From the NCBI GenBank assembly GCA_964501655.1, contig CAZCTN010000020.1, positions 1 to 55,291 of the forward strand: DNA of 55,291 nucleotides, in the 5' to 3' direction. The position numbers and the translations under genes were made by a program. This document shows, in pieces, positions 1 through 8,642 of this stretch. The stretch's first letter is position 1; every line of letters begins with the position of its first letter. A model generated the notes under the pieces. It did not search any database. It was not told where the DNA came from and saw nothing but the letters and a program-made list of their open reading frames with translations. The DNA is from JAAYJK01 sp964501655. GTDB taxonomy: Bacteria; Bacillota; Syntrophomonadia; Syntrophomonadales; Syntrophomonadaceae.

Positions 1-25
1 TTGTTACTAGGGAGGTGTCTAATCC

Positions 26-1144
26 ATGGACTTTGGGAGTCGCCTGAAAGAACTCAGGGAAGGCCGGAAGCTTTCGACATCAAAACTGTCCAAACAATCC
101 GGCTTGAGCCAGTCGTTTATCTGGAGAATTGAATCGGGAGAAAAGCAGCCCACCCTTGAGACCTTGAGAAAGCTAGCCCAGGGGCTGGGAATGAGTATCG
201 GCGAGTTGCTTGGTCAAGACTTGATGAGTAAACCCCAATCGTCAAAAATCAACCGCATCACCAACAATATACGAAGATTGCCGCCCGAGCAGGTGGATGC
301 GCTTGATTTATTTATCGCCTCGCTGAGCAATGGACACGATTCCGGCGAGCACACGTTAGCCTTAAAGGCTATTAACCTTAACCGTTCCGAACAGGATGTT
401 TTCGAAATAGAGCTGGTCTTCTCCTCCAATGTCGCCACAGTTATGGAGCACAGAATACCGGACGGCATGAAGAGAAATATGGAGTGTTTTCGCTTGTTTG
501 ACGAGAAAATGAAGGAAGTGCCTGTCGAGGTTATTCCGGGGAGCAAGCGAATGTATGGGCAAAAAGCCGGAAGGACTTTTATTGTCAGGCCTATTTCCAG
601 GCTTGCTGACGGCAGACCCTATAAGATATTAATATCCAAACTCCTGCAGGCCAATAACTACAGTTATCTAAAGGAAGAACACACCGTCCTGTTTTCAAAA
701 CAGGAAATTATGGACATTACACCCTTTAACCAGGAACTTTGCAGTTCCTATCTTTCTTTGCTGCTAATCCGCAGCAATATCGCATCAGGCGCAGAGAATA
801 TTGCGGTTGACAAGGATATCAAGCTGACCTTTTCCAACAACGTCATTGACCAAGCAGTGCGGGAACACAATTTGCATTGCTTCTATTTGGAAAGCAGCAA
901 GAAACAGCGCATCAACATTGATGTCATTATGGCGGAACCGGATGATAATTCGGAAAGGCAAAAGGAGATCATCATCCATCCCCGGAAGATCCTGCAAAGC
1001 AATACGGTCTATGTCCTGACCATCAGCGAAAACCTTCAGGGCAGCAATCACAAGCGCTTGGAAATGGACAAAATTATTACCTTCACCACTGCTGCTGCTG
1101 ACAAAACCGGTGCCGGTGAACAAGAAGGGGCGTCAATTGCGTAA
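26..1144 (+). CDS. XRE-family HTH protein with two Ig-like (SbsA/Big_5-like) domains
   Basis: 372-residue protein, apparently cytoplasmic: no signal peptide or membrane segment. Residues 1-65 form a typical Cro/C1 helix-turn-helix (RLKELREGRKLSTSKLSKQSG...IWRIESGEKQPTLETL). A helical linker follows to about residue 110. Two repeats then occupy roughly 115-230 and 255-360; each has the pattern 'LVFSSNV' or 'LTFSNNV' early and 'RPYKILIS' or 'TVYVLTIS' late, ending in a beta strand, as in SbsA Ig-like domains of surface and S-layer proteins. A GGAGGTG ribosome binding site lies 9 bases before the ATG. DNA binding is inferred from the HTH; the role of the Ig-like part is unknown. Such domains are normally extracellular, so the fusion is unusual. 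Confidence 0.8.
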   Translation: MDFGSRLKELREGRKLSTSKLSKQSGLSQSFIWRIESGEKQPTLETLRKLAQGLGMSIGELLGQDLMSKPQSSKINRITNNIRRLPPEQVDALDLFIASLSNGHDSGEHTLALKAINLNRSEQDVFEIELVFSSNVATVMEHRIPDGMKRNMECFRLFDEKMKEVPVEVIPGSKRMYGQKAGRTFIVRPISRLADGRPYKILISKLLQANNYSYLKEEHTVLFSKQEIMDITPFNQELCSSYLSLLLIRSNIASGAENIAVDKDIKLTFSNNVIDQAVREHNLHCFYLESSKKQRINIDVIMAEPDDNSERQKEIIIHPRKILQSNTVYVLTISENLQGSNHKRLEMDKIITFTTAAADKTGAGEQEGASIA

Positions 1145-1164
1145 AAGAGGAAGCTGCATAGGTA

Positions 1165-1316
1165 AGGCATAAAATACCTACAAACATCTCATCCAGTAAA
1201 GCCTTATCATTAGACACAAACTCGTGATTCCCAAGAGCCAGGGCATCATAGCTTGTTTCTCCATTTACGTACAGTAGGGCACATCCGTCTCTGAACGGAA
1301 TCTGGGTTGCGAACAT
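1165..1316 (-). pseudogene. remnant of a 5'-nucleotidase/calcineurin-like phosphoesterase
   Basis: Read on the minus strand, a short open stretch contains YDALALGNHEF, the metal-binding GNHE block of the 5'-nucleotidase/UshA-type metallophosphoesterase family, with plausible flanking residues (LLYVNGETS before, SNDKALLDEM after). An in-frame stop (TAA, 1320-1322) lies just upstream, no ribosome binding site is visible, and the frame soon runs into the 3' end of the XRE gene. The rest of the enzyme (N-terminal DxH block, GHxH block) is absent, so this is read as a decayed fragment. Its family identity rests on one short motif. Confidence 0.45.
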
Positions 1317-1358
1317 AGATTATAATTACGCCTCCGAAGTTAACGGACCGGGTTCTTT

Positions 1359-2519
1359 CTATTCAGCTTTAAATTTTCTGTCACCGGCCAATCTTCCCCG
1401 AAGCTCATAAACAACTCCATAATTATGTTTGGATAAGTCCTCCGGGTAGCCTATTGAATTTTCCGTTTTATAGTCGAATAAATGGATTCTGCTGTAATCA
1501 GGTACGAAATATACCCTTTCTCCTGTTGCAGGCACGTTGTTATCGCATACAGAAATCAGTTCCTTTCCATTGATATCAAAATATACCCCAACTTTATTGC
1601 CATAGTCTTCCGTATATCTAACTATCCCTTTAAGGGCATTGTCCATATAATCAGTTGTAATTTTCGTATGTTCCGGACGTATCCCAAAATAAAACATGTC
1701 CCCGCCGTTCTCTTTCATCTTTTTTATCCATACCTCAGGAGGAACAATATGCTGTCCGGCCATTATCAGCTTTCCTTCGTTTAAATTTGCTTCAATAATA
1801 TTGGTTGATGGAGCACCAATAAATCTCGCAGCATATACATTGGCCGGCCTGTTATATACATTCGACGGCGTATCAATTGTCTGCAGAATACCATCATACA
1901 TAAGAGCTATTCTATGTCCCATCGTCATGGCCTCTACCTGATCATGGGTTACATAGACAAAAGTCTGGTGATACATCTCATGTATTTTTACCAGTTCTTT
2001 TCGGGAGTGTACTCTTAATTGGGCATCCAGATTGGAAAGAGGCTCATCAAGAAGAAAATAATCCGACCGTTTTACCAGCGCTCTGGCCAAGGCTACCCTT
2101 TGTCTTTGTCCGCCTGACAACTCCTTTGGCTTTCTTTTTTCCAGTCCATTCAAGTCCAGCATACTGATAGCAGCATTGCTTCTTTCCTCGATTTCCCTGG
2201 GGTCTACTTTCTGAACTTTCAGCCCATAAGAGATATTGTCTTCTACCGTCATGTGGGGAAACAGAGCATAGTTTTGAAAAACCATGGATACATTTCTCTT
2301 TCCACTTGGAATATCATTTACAATTCTGCCGCCCATATAGAGTTGGCCGTCCGTAATGTTTTCCAGGCCCGCTATCATCCTCAGCGTAGTGGTTTTTCCG
2401 CAGCCTGACGGTCCCAGAAGCACCAGCCTCTCCCCTTCACAAATATTTAAATTGAGTCCTTTCACTACCACATTTTTACCATATGCTTTTAAGACATGAT
2501 CAAAAATAATATCTTTCAA
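1359..2519 (-). CDS. ABC transporter ATP-binding protein, MalK/UgpC type
   Basis: 386-residue ATPase of the carbohydrate-uptake (CUT1) class. Walker A GPSGCGKTTT is near residue 40, the signature LSGGQRQRVALARAL near 135, Walker B FLLDEPLSNLDA near 155, and the switch HDQVEAMTMG near 195. The C-terminal 150 residues form the MOP/TOBE-like regulatory domain of MalK and UgpC (IGAPSTNIIEA, FGIRPEH). Length matches that family. It is the last gene of the seven-gene operon, 12 bases after the second permease gene, and would energise the two permeases. Similar ATPases serve many sugars, so this subunit does not fix the substrate. Confidence 0.95.
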   Translation of the reverse strand: MKDIIFDHVLKAYGKNVVVKGLNLNICEGERLVLLGPSGCGKTTTLRMIAGLENITDGQLYMGGRIVNDIPSGKRNVSMVFQNYALFPHMTVEDNISYGLKVQKVDPREIEERSNAAISMLDLNGLEKRKPKELSGGQRQRVALARALVKRSDYFLLDEPLSNLDAQLRVHSRKELVKIHEMYHQTFVYVTHDQVEAMTMGHRIALMYDGILQTIDTPSNVYNRPANVYAARFIGAPSTNIIEANLNEGKLIMAGQHIVPPEVWIKKMKENGGDMFYFGIRPEHTKITTDYMDNALKGIVRYTEDYGNKVGVYFDINGKELISVCDNNVPATGERVYFVPDYSRIHLFDYKTENSIGYPEDLSKHNYGVVYELRGRLAGDRKFKAE

Positions 2520-2531
2520 CTTATTTCCTCC

Positions 2532-3356
2532 TCATCCTTTTATGCCCGACATAGCAAAGGTGTTTATAATATGTTTCTGAAAAACAATATAGAGGACAAG
2601 CGGTATAAGCATTGTCATGACAGAAACTGCCATAGCAATCGTAAACTCCGTACCACCTTCAGCACTGATAAACATCTGCAGAGCCAGGGAAAGCGTATAA
2701 TTTTCTTTTGATTTTAAAACAAGAACCGGCCATACATATTCGTTCCAAGAATTTATAAAGAAAATTATTCCGGTAGAGATTAGAGCCGGCTTTACCAGCG
2801 GTATAATAATATCCTTCATGATCTTAAAATCACTTGCATTTTCCAGATACGCAGCTTCAATTAGAGAACGGGGGATTGTACGCATGGATTGCCTTAACAG
2901 AAAGATGCCCAATGCATCACTCAATTGCGGAAGAATTACACCCCAGAGATTATCCCTAAAGCCCATACAGGATATCGTCAAATAATTGGGTATCATTATC
3001 ACGGTAAAAGGAATAAACATGGTGCTGATAAGTACAAAATACAAAAGATTCTTCCCTCTGAAATTAAAATATACAAAGGCATAGGCCGCCAGAAGACTTG
3101 TAATTATTTTAAAACCGGTCACAATAGTTGCGATAAAAAATGTATTTAATGTAATCTGCAGAAAAGGAAGCTTTTCAAATACATGTATATAATTTTCCAG
3201 GGTTGGATTTGCCGGTATTATATTAAACATATTGCTAAACGCATCGGCCAGCGTTTTAAAGGAATTAGATACAGCAAAAACCACGGGTATAATTAAAATA
3301 CAAACAATAATTATAACGAGAATGTGCCATTTCATACTGTTTAATTCAGTTTTCAT
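2532..3356 (-). CDS. ABC sugar-type permease, UgpE/MalG family
   Basis: 274-residue inner-membrane permease with about six hydrophobic segments and the EAA loop that contacts the ATPase (EAAYLENASDFKIMKDIIIPLVKPAL, about residues 175-200). It ends in the family-typical QKHIINTFAMSGIKG. The start at 3356 is preferred over an in-frame ATG at 3389 because an AAAGGTG ribosome binding site precedes it; it overlaps the upstream permease gene by 11 bases, suggesting translational coupling. It pairs with that permease to form the channel. The substrate class is inferred from the neighbouring UgpB-like binding protein. Confidence 0.93.
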   Translation of the reverse strand: MKTELNSMKWHILVIIIVCILIIPVVFAVSNSFKTLADAFSNMFNIIPANPTLENYIHVFEKLPFLQITLNTFFIATIVTGFKIITSLLAAYAFVYFNFRGKNLLYFVLISTMFIPFTVIMIPNYLTISCMGFRDNLWGVILPQLSDALGIFLLRQSMRTIPRSLIEAAYLENASDFKIMKDIIIPLVKPALISTGIIFFINSWNEYVWPVLVLKSKENYTLSLALQMFISAEGGTEFTIAMAVSVMTMLIPLVLYIVFQKHIINTFAMSGIKG

Positions 3357-4248
3357 AATATACACCTTTTTCGACGAATTTGAATCCAATAATCAGCAAA
3401 AGTATAAACAGAATCAGGGTTATTATAGAAAAGGCCGAGGACATTCCTGTCCTGTAGAGAACAAATGCCTCATGGTAGGAATGATAAATTAAATTTGAGC
3501 TGGCATAATTCGGTCCTCCCTGAGTTACCACCTTGATTGGCGTAAACACATATTGAAGTCCCTGCACGATGGTAATGATAAATACATAGAGCCCAGTTGC
3601 AGAGCTCATAGGGAGAATAATGTCCCAAAAAACTTTGTGCATAGGGACATCGTCTATCTTGGCAGCCTCGATAACTTCCTGGGATACGCCGGTTACTCCT
3701 GCAAGAACCACGATGAAATTATATCCGAAAACTTTCCAGGATGTGATAAGGCTCAACACCACCAGGGCCAATCCTTCACTTTTTGACCATACGGGCAGTG
3801 TTACCCCAAACACTTGGGCAATTATGGCCAGGGGACCTGAAATGGGATTTAAAATCCACATATATAGAATCGAACCTACCACAAGTGAAATAACGCTGGG
3901 AAGGAATATAATACCCTTATAAAAATTCTGTCCCTTTTTGATCATCATGGAGAGTACAAATGATAAAATATAAGGAACAACAAAATTAATGACCAGCAAA
4001 ATCAGGATATAGGCACCGGTGTTCCCCAAAATTTTATAGGTCAAAGGATTTTGAAACAGCTCTATATAATTCTCAAATCCTACAAACTCCTTATCCGGCT
4101 TAATCATGTTCCAATCAAAAAAACTTAAATATATGGTCCTGAAAAGAGGCCAGAACATAAATATTGCAAATGCCAAAAGGGAAGGCAGTATGTACAGATA
4201 TGCCCGCCCTTTGTCCCCATTTTGCTTTTTTAAACTTATCCGGTTCAT
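3346..4248 (-). CDS. ABC sugar-type permease, UgpA/MalF family
   Basis: 300-residue membrane protein with the AYLYILPSLLAFAIFMFWP opening and the YLSFFDWN and FVGFENY blocks characteristic of UgpA-type permeases. The EAA loop is at about residues 195-215 (EAAKIDDVPMHKVFWDIILP). The start at 4248 has a GGAGGAAG ribosome binding site; the open frame extends to 4344, but that part would overlap the end of the HAD phosphatase gene and has no binding site. The stop overlaps the start of the next permease gene. It forms the heterodimeric membrane part of the importer. Confidence 0.93.
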   Translation of the reverse strand: MNRISLKKQNGDKGRAYLYILPSLLAFAIFMFWPLFRTIYLSFFDWNMIKPDKEFVGFENYIELFQNPLTYKILGNTGAYILILLVINFVVPYILSFVLSMMIKKGQNFYKGIIFLPSVISLVVGSILYMWILNPISGPLAIIAQVFGVTLPVWSKSEGLALVVLSLITSWKVFGYNFIVVLAGVTGVSQEVIEAAKIDDVPMHKVFWDIILPMSSATGLYVFIITIVQGLQYVFTPIKVVTQGGPNYASSNLIYHSYHEAFVLYRTGMSSAFSIITLILFILLLIIGFKFVEKGVYYEN

Positions 4249-4285
4249 TATAATCTTCCTCCAGATCAGCATTTGATAATGGCTT

Positions 4286-5089
4286 TCAGACAATATGACG
4301 CTGTCTGGTTGCTTCCAATTCAAGCAGCACGCCGATATTTTCAATCACTTCATCAGGCTTTATAGAACTGCTTTCCGCTTCTTCTTTGGAAGTAACTCCA
4401 CTCAAAACCAATATAGATGCTATGTTGCAGTTTTTTCCGAAACCTATATCGGTCAAAAGATTATCCCCAACAATACAAAAATTCCTATCCTGTTGCCCGG
4501 TCCTTTTTTTGATGGCTTCAAAAAAATAACTTCTTGGTTTGCCCAGGATATAAGGGGTTTTTTTCGAGACACTGGCTATAGCAGCGTTTATTACCCCTGT
4601 ATGCGGAAAATCATACCGTTTTCCGGGGATATATATATCATCATTGGCAGAAATAAAATCTGCCCCCTCAGCAATAAAACGGATACCTTTTTCCACATCT
4701 GCAAAATCAATACCTGAGTCATAGCTTACTACTACAGCTTTGGGGTTTACCTCGGACAGCCGAAAGTGTTTTGCGCTTAGAAATTCTTTTAGGGGTCCCG
4801 CCCCGATAATAAAAACCTCATCGTGCCTGTAATGCTGATAAAGAAAGTCGCTTATGATTTCTGCAGTAGTGATAATATTGCTTTCTTTTACTTTTATTTT
4901 TCTTTTTCTGAACTTTTCCGATATCTGAACCGGCAAAAGGGCACCATTGGAAACAACAAAAAATTCTCTTTCGTTCCGGTTGAGGTAATCTATTAGTTCA
5001 GGTACATATGGCACAGGGGTGTCCTCTATCATCAGCGTTCCATCCAAATCAAATAAATACGTTGGGATATTTTTAAAAAATCGTGACAT
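4286..5089 (-). CDS. HAD-superfamily phosphatase, NagD/glycerol-phosphatase type
   Basis: 267 residues. The catalytic motif I DLDGTL (about residues 14-19) is followed by motif II VVSNG, a C2-type cap, and motif III/IV near the end (LGKPRSYFFEAIKK; IVGDNLLTDIGFG). This is the layout of the NagD/phosphoglycolate/glycerol-3-phosphate phosphatase group, which hydrolyses small phosphate esters. The ATG follows directly on the regulator's TAA, indicating tight coupling. In this operon it may dephosphorylate the imported compound or its breakdown product; that is inference from context. Exact substrate unknown. Confidence 0.85.
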   Translation of the reverse strand: MSRFFKNIPTYLFDLDGTLMIEDTPVPYVPELIDYLNRNEREFFVVSNGALLPVQISEKFRKRKIKVKESNIITTAEIISDFLYQHYRHDEVFIIGAGPLKEFLSAKHFRLSEVNPKAVVVSYDSGIDFADVEKGIRFIAEGADFISANDDIYIPGKRYDFPHTGVINAAIASVSKKTPYILGKPRSYFFEAIKKRTGQQDRNFCIVGDNLLTDIGFGKNCNIASILVLSGVTSKEEAESSSIKPDEVIENIGVLLELEATRQRHIV

Positions 5090-5944
5090 TTAATACCTCA
5101 TCTCATTAATTATGTTTGTATTTTCTTTAATTCTTTCTGATGTTTCATCATATTTTAGATTTCCTAGACAGACGCAGATCGCATCCAGCAAGACAATATG
5201 TGCCAACCGCGAGGATACGGCTTCCCGAAAAATCTGCTGTTCATCCGAGCATATAACCAGACTTACATCAGCCACCTCCACAATCGGGCTTTTTAGCGTA
5301 CTGGTAATTGCAATAGTATCCGCACCGGACGCTTTCGCCATTTTTAAAATATCGATGGTGTCTTTTGTCCGGCCAGTATGCGAAATTCCCACAGCCACAC
5401 TTCCCTTTTCCAGCATGCTGGCTGAAATCCTTGCCTCATAGGGGTCGGTAATCGCATGAACGGGAAAACCTATTCTCCGGAGCCTGTTATGCGCGTCCCG
5501 TGCGATTACCGCTGAAGTATAAACACCGTAGAATTCAATTTTATTGGCTCTGTACATGACATCAATAACTTTATTGAAGTCGCTGGTTTTGATGAACTTT
5601 CTGGTATCCTCCAGGACACGAATTCCTGATGCAAAAACCTTGTCAACAATTGTTTCATTGGAATCCGTTCTGCAGACATCCTCACACATTAAATTGATAT
5701 CGGGAGTAAGATGGCAAGCAAGATTTATCTTCAGCTGAGAAAAGCCCTTGAAACTTAGCATTTGACAAAATCGCACAATACTTGACTCCGAGGACTTTAC
5801 CGTGGCAGCAAACTGTGCAATCGTCATACCAGTAACTTCTTTGGGATTGAATAGAATATAATCAGCTATTTTCTTTTCCACATTATGTAATGATGGATAT
5901 AGATTTTTAATCAAAATCCTGCAATCAAAATCCTGTTGTTCCAT
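5090..5944 (-). CDS. RpiR/MurR-family transcriptional regulator with SIS domain
   Basis: 284 residues. The N-terminal HTH_6 domain (about 1-80) includes the family hallmark VKSSESSIVRFCQMLSFKGFSQLK; the C-terminal SIS phosphosugar-binding domain (about 125-260) carries GVYTSAVIARDAHNRLRRIG and GISHTGRTKDTIDILKMAK. RpiR-type proteins sense sugar phosphates and control uptake or catabolic operons. Lying inside the importer operon, it is the obvious local regulator and suggests a phosphorylated effector. Candidate operators are the TTCC-GGAA palindromes upstream of the operon at 8299 and 8342. Confidence 0.92.
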   Translation of the reverse strand: MEQQDFDCRILIKNLYPSLHNVEKKIADYILFNPKEVTGMTIAQFAATVKSSESSIVRFCQMLSFKGFSQLKINLACHLTPDINLMCEDVCRTDSNETIVDKVFASGIRVLEDTRKFIKTSDFNKVIDVMYRANKIEFYGVYTSAVIARDAHNRLRRIGFPVHAITDPYEARISASMLEKGSVAVGISHTGRTKDTIDILKMAKASGADTIAITSTLKSPIVEVADVSLVICSDEQQIFREAVSSRLAHIVLLDAICVCLGNLKYDETSERIKENTNIINEMRY

Positions 5945-5995
5945 GGTCCACCCCTTCCTGATTTCTACACCAAGTTTTTTATGATTTAACCTGTA

Positions 5996-6817
5996 TTATG
6001 CAAGAATAGCTTGCAAAACTGTTCTAGGCATATCAGCCACGATTTTTGTTTTTGCCCTGAAATTCTTATAATGAACACTTAATCCATTTTCATCTACAGT
6101 GCAAATGTTATAACTGCACCGATCGGAAATCGAGGCCGTGTTTTCATCATAATCAAACCCAAAAGCAAGGGATTCCGAAACAATCTGAAGTATGCCTTCG
6201 GAAAGGATAACGCGATTATTGTGGGTATGTCCGCAGAAAATTCCCATGACATCCGACGCACGTAACATTTTTAACAGCCGGTCGGATTGCTTTACTGCCA
6301 GAAAATCATCAGGCCAGGCAACGGGATGATGCATCACTATAATACTACCCTTATCCCTGGGCTCCCCAAGCTTCTTTTCCAGCCACTCTAACTGCACATC
6401 GTCTACCGATCCCATTCCGTTGCCTGGCGCCGCGCTGTCCAGAACAATGATTCTTAATCCTTTTATTTCGGCTGAATAATAAAATCTTGCGGATGTATTA
6501 TCACTATTTTCATTAAAAAAAACGGCTCTGAATGCATCTTTTCTATCATGGTTTCCCAAAGCTAAAAATACGGGGATATCTTTTGTGCTTTCATCCAGGA
6601 GTGTTTTAAAACATTTATAGTCTTCCTTATCCCCCTCGTGTACCAGATCTCCAGATATTATTATGAAATCGAGCTTTAAAGGTTTGAGCTCATTTAACAA
6701 ATCTTTTAGATTGTCGTTTGGTTTTCGCAGCTGGCTAAAAACAAGATTTAAACTACTTTCAGAATGGTCAACCCTCACATGGGTATCGGATAAATGTGCA
6801 AACCGTATTTTTCCCAT
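5996..6817 (-). CDS. calcineurin-like metallophosphoesterase (CpdA/GpdQ-like)
   Basis: 273-residue cytoplasmic enzyme showing the full class III phosphodiesterase motif set: D-x-H in HLSDTH (about residue 11), GDLVHEG, GNHDRKD, MHHP and GHTHNN. These residues bind two metal ions in CpdA (cAMP phosphodiesterase) and GpdQ (glycerophosphodiesterase). The ATG at 6817 has an AAAGGAGGAGC ribosome binding site; the frame is open to 6922, but that part overlaps the binding-protein gene. Between a UgpB-like protein and a NagD-like phosphatase, a glycerophosphodiesterase-like job is plausible but unproven; a cyclic nucleotide substrate is the main alternative. Confidence 0.88.
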   Translation of the reverse strand: MGKIRFAHLSDTHVRVDHSESSLNLVFSQLRKPNDNLKDLLNELKPLKLDFIIISGDLVHEGDKEDYKCFKTLLDESTKDIPVFLALGNHDRKDAFRAVFFNENSDNTSARFYYSAEIKGLRIIVLDSAAPGNGMGSVDDVQLEWLEKKLGEPRDKGSIIVMHHPVAWPDDFLAVKQSDRLLKMLRASDVMGIFCGHTHNNRVILSEGILQIVSESLAFGFDYDENTASISDRCSYNICTVDENGLSVHYKNFRAKTKIVADMPRTVLQAILA

Positions 6818-6902
6818 TGCTCCTCCTTTGCTGAAATAAAAAAATATAGGATTGTAAAAAAGGCATGAGCAACCTCCTGCCTTTTTTACAAAGAATGAAC
6901 TA

Positions 6903-8225
6903 TTACTTTTCCATAAGCGCATTTATGTCATTCTGCGCCCGGGTGAGGCCTTCTCGGACTCCTACTGAACCGCTCAAAATTTGGTCTCTGACATCAATAA
7001 GCATCTGTTCCGCCTGCAGGCCGGAATCACCCGGGAAAGATGCCCACGAAGCAACTCCATCCATTTGTGAAGCTGCGGCATTGAACATATCATGTTCTTT
7101 AACATAAGTTTTCAAACCGTTTTCGGCCTCAATGACGTCTTTTCTCGGAGGAACATATCCCGTTCCTTTTGTCCATGCCGCCATTGATTCAACACTGTAA
7201 AGGTATTTTTCAAATTCCCAGGCAGCTTTTTGAGCATCAGCATCTTTAGCAGTGATGGCCAGGAAACAGCCTCCTGCTGGAACAACCCTTTCCATTCCTT
7301 CCCAAATGGGAGAATTGACCGCTCTTACATCAAACTGTGCTGTCTTTTCGATATTAGCCATAAAAGCAATAGTTGTATGCAGCATAGCAACCTGCCCGTT
7401 TAAAAACGCTTGAAAACCTTCATCCCACGATGCATGGATTGCCGATTTATCTTTTAAAACCATATCGGCATAAGCCTGAAATGCTTCAATTCCTTCCTCA
7501 GAAGCAAAAGAAGCTCTTGTATTCCCATTTTCTACCGTTATCATTTTTCCCCCGTTGCTTTCAATAAGTGCCTGCTGGGTCCAGCTGTCGGGACCTTCTC
7601 GGGTATAGAATCCATATTTACCCGTTTTATCTTTGATTTGCCTGGCAAACTGCATAACCTCTTCCCAAGTTTCAGGTCCTTTTTCTGAAAGGCCGGCCTC
7701 TTTCAGCAAATCCGCATTATAAAAAAGCACCGGTGTGCTCAACGAATAAGGAATTCCCACCTGCTTGCCATCCGCATTAACCGCAAGATTAAGAATATTG
7801 GGAAGAAAATTCTCACTGAGGAAATCCTTATCCTCCGGAGAATATTTATCTATAATTTCCTGGGGCGAGGTGTATCCAAAATTGTTGGAAAAATAATTTA
7901 AGTATGTCCAGCCTACCTGTACTATTGCAGGGCTGTTCCCGGCAGCCTGCTCCGCCTGCAGATTCTGCATCAGCCCTTTATATTCCTCGGGATTATACCT
8001 GCCCACCACTTCGATATGGTCATTTGAAGCATTGAAGTCAGCTATTAGTTGTTCCACCGTGGCTCCGCCAACACTTTCGGAATTAATATGCCAGTATTCT
8101 ATGACTGTTTTTCCCTGGCTCCCACTCGAAGACTCCTTGGCATCTCCACCCGAAACCGAACAGCCTGTAAGCGTTAACATTACTACTAAAGCCAGTGATA
8201 TCAGCTTTAAAAAACTTTTTCCCAC
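6903..8225 (-). CDS. ABC transporter substrate-binding lipoprotein, UgpB-like
   Basis: 440 residues starting at a GTG (8225) with an AAAGGAGC ribosome binding site; the open frame reaches 8276, but the upstream part lacks a binding site and would spoil the signal peptide. A lipoprotein signal peptide ends in LTLTGCS, then a Ser/Gly linker, then a family 1 extracellular binding fold (IEYWHINSE, GIPYSLSTPVLFYNADLLKEAGL, AWEFEKYLYSVESMAAWTKGTGYVP). This pattern is closest in my reading to UgpB, which binds glycerol-3-phosphate and glycerophosphodiesters. It is the first gene of the operon, with a phosphatase and a phosphodiesterase downstream, which supports a phosphoester ligand. Confidence 0.88.
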   Translation of the reverse strand: MGKSFLKLISLALVVMLTLTGCSVSGGDAKESSSGSQGKTVIEYWHINSESVGGATVEQLIADFNASNDHIEVVGRYNPEEYKGLMQNLQAEQAAGNSPAIVQVGWTYLNYFSNNFGYTSPQEIIDKYSPEDKDFLSENFLPNILNLAVNADGKQVGIPYSLSTPVLFYNADLLKEAGLSEKGPETWEEVMQFARQIKDKTGKYGFYTREGPDSWTQQALIESNGGKMITVENGNTRASFASEEGIEAFQAYADMVLKDKSAIHASWDEGFQAFLNGQVAMLHTTIAFMANIEKTAQFDVRAVNSPIWEGMERVVPAGGCFLAITAKDADAQKAAWEFEKYLYSVESMAAWTKGTGYVPPRKDVIEAENGLKTYVKEHDMFNAAASQMDGVASWASFPGDSGLQAEQMLIDVRDQILSGSVGVREGLTRAQNDINALMEK

Positions 8226-8642
8226 CTGTCTTGCTCCTTTCAATTCCAATATGTTTTTGTAGCAAATAATCAGCATACGAGTTTCTGGACTATTGGGGTT
8301 CCTTAAGGAATGCGAATGAATTTTACTCCGTCATAATTTATTTCCATGGAATTTAATTCAATAATAAAACATAAATGCATATTATCTATCAGCACCGAGT
8401 AAATTCCAGGTAAATATCCCGTAAAAATTATGATTCTTCCGGCAGGCTGGTTTGGATCTCATTTCAAGATCGGTTCGAACTACCATCACGGATTTTTCTG
8501 ATCCTGTTCAGTAATAGATGGTAATATTACATACAAAGACCACCTTATACTATTCACAAATATAAGGTGGTACATGTAATTTCTTAGCGTTTAATATTTT
8601 ATTTATTGGAATACCATTTAGTACATCAAACCACTTTAGTTT
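8226..8642 (-). promoter_or_regulatory. upstream region of the importer operon with two TTCC-GGAA palindromes
   Basis: About 420 bases between glmS and the binding-protein gene with no recognisable gene. Two perfect palindromes, TTCCTTAAGGAA (8299-8310) and TTCCATGGAA (8342-8351), have centres 42 bases apart, about four helical turns. On the minus strand the second sits between a TTGAAT and an AATTAT that could be weak -35/-10 elements. A separate 11-bp inverted repeat (ACCACCTTATA, 8539-8549 with 8561-8571) lies nearer glmS. Operator function is inference from the adjacent RpiR-type gene. Confidence 0.4.
8539..8571 (-). terminator. hairpin downstream of glmS
   Basis: Perfect 11-bp inverted repeat (ACCACCTTATA) with an 11-base loop, about 70 bases after the glmS stop. 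It is not followed by a clear U-run on the minus strand, so it may be a weak terminator, an mRNA-stabilising end, or a protein site. Confidence 0.35.
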
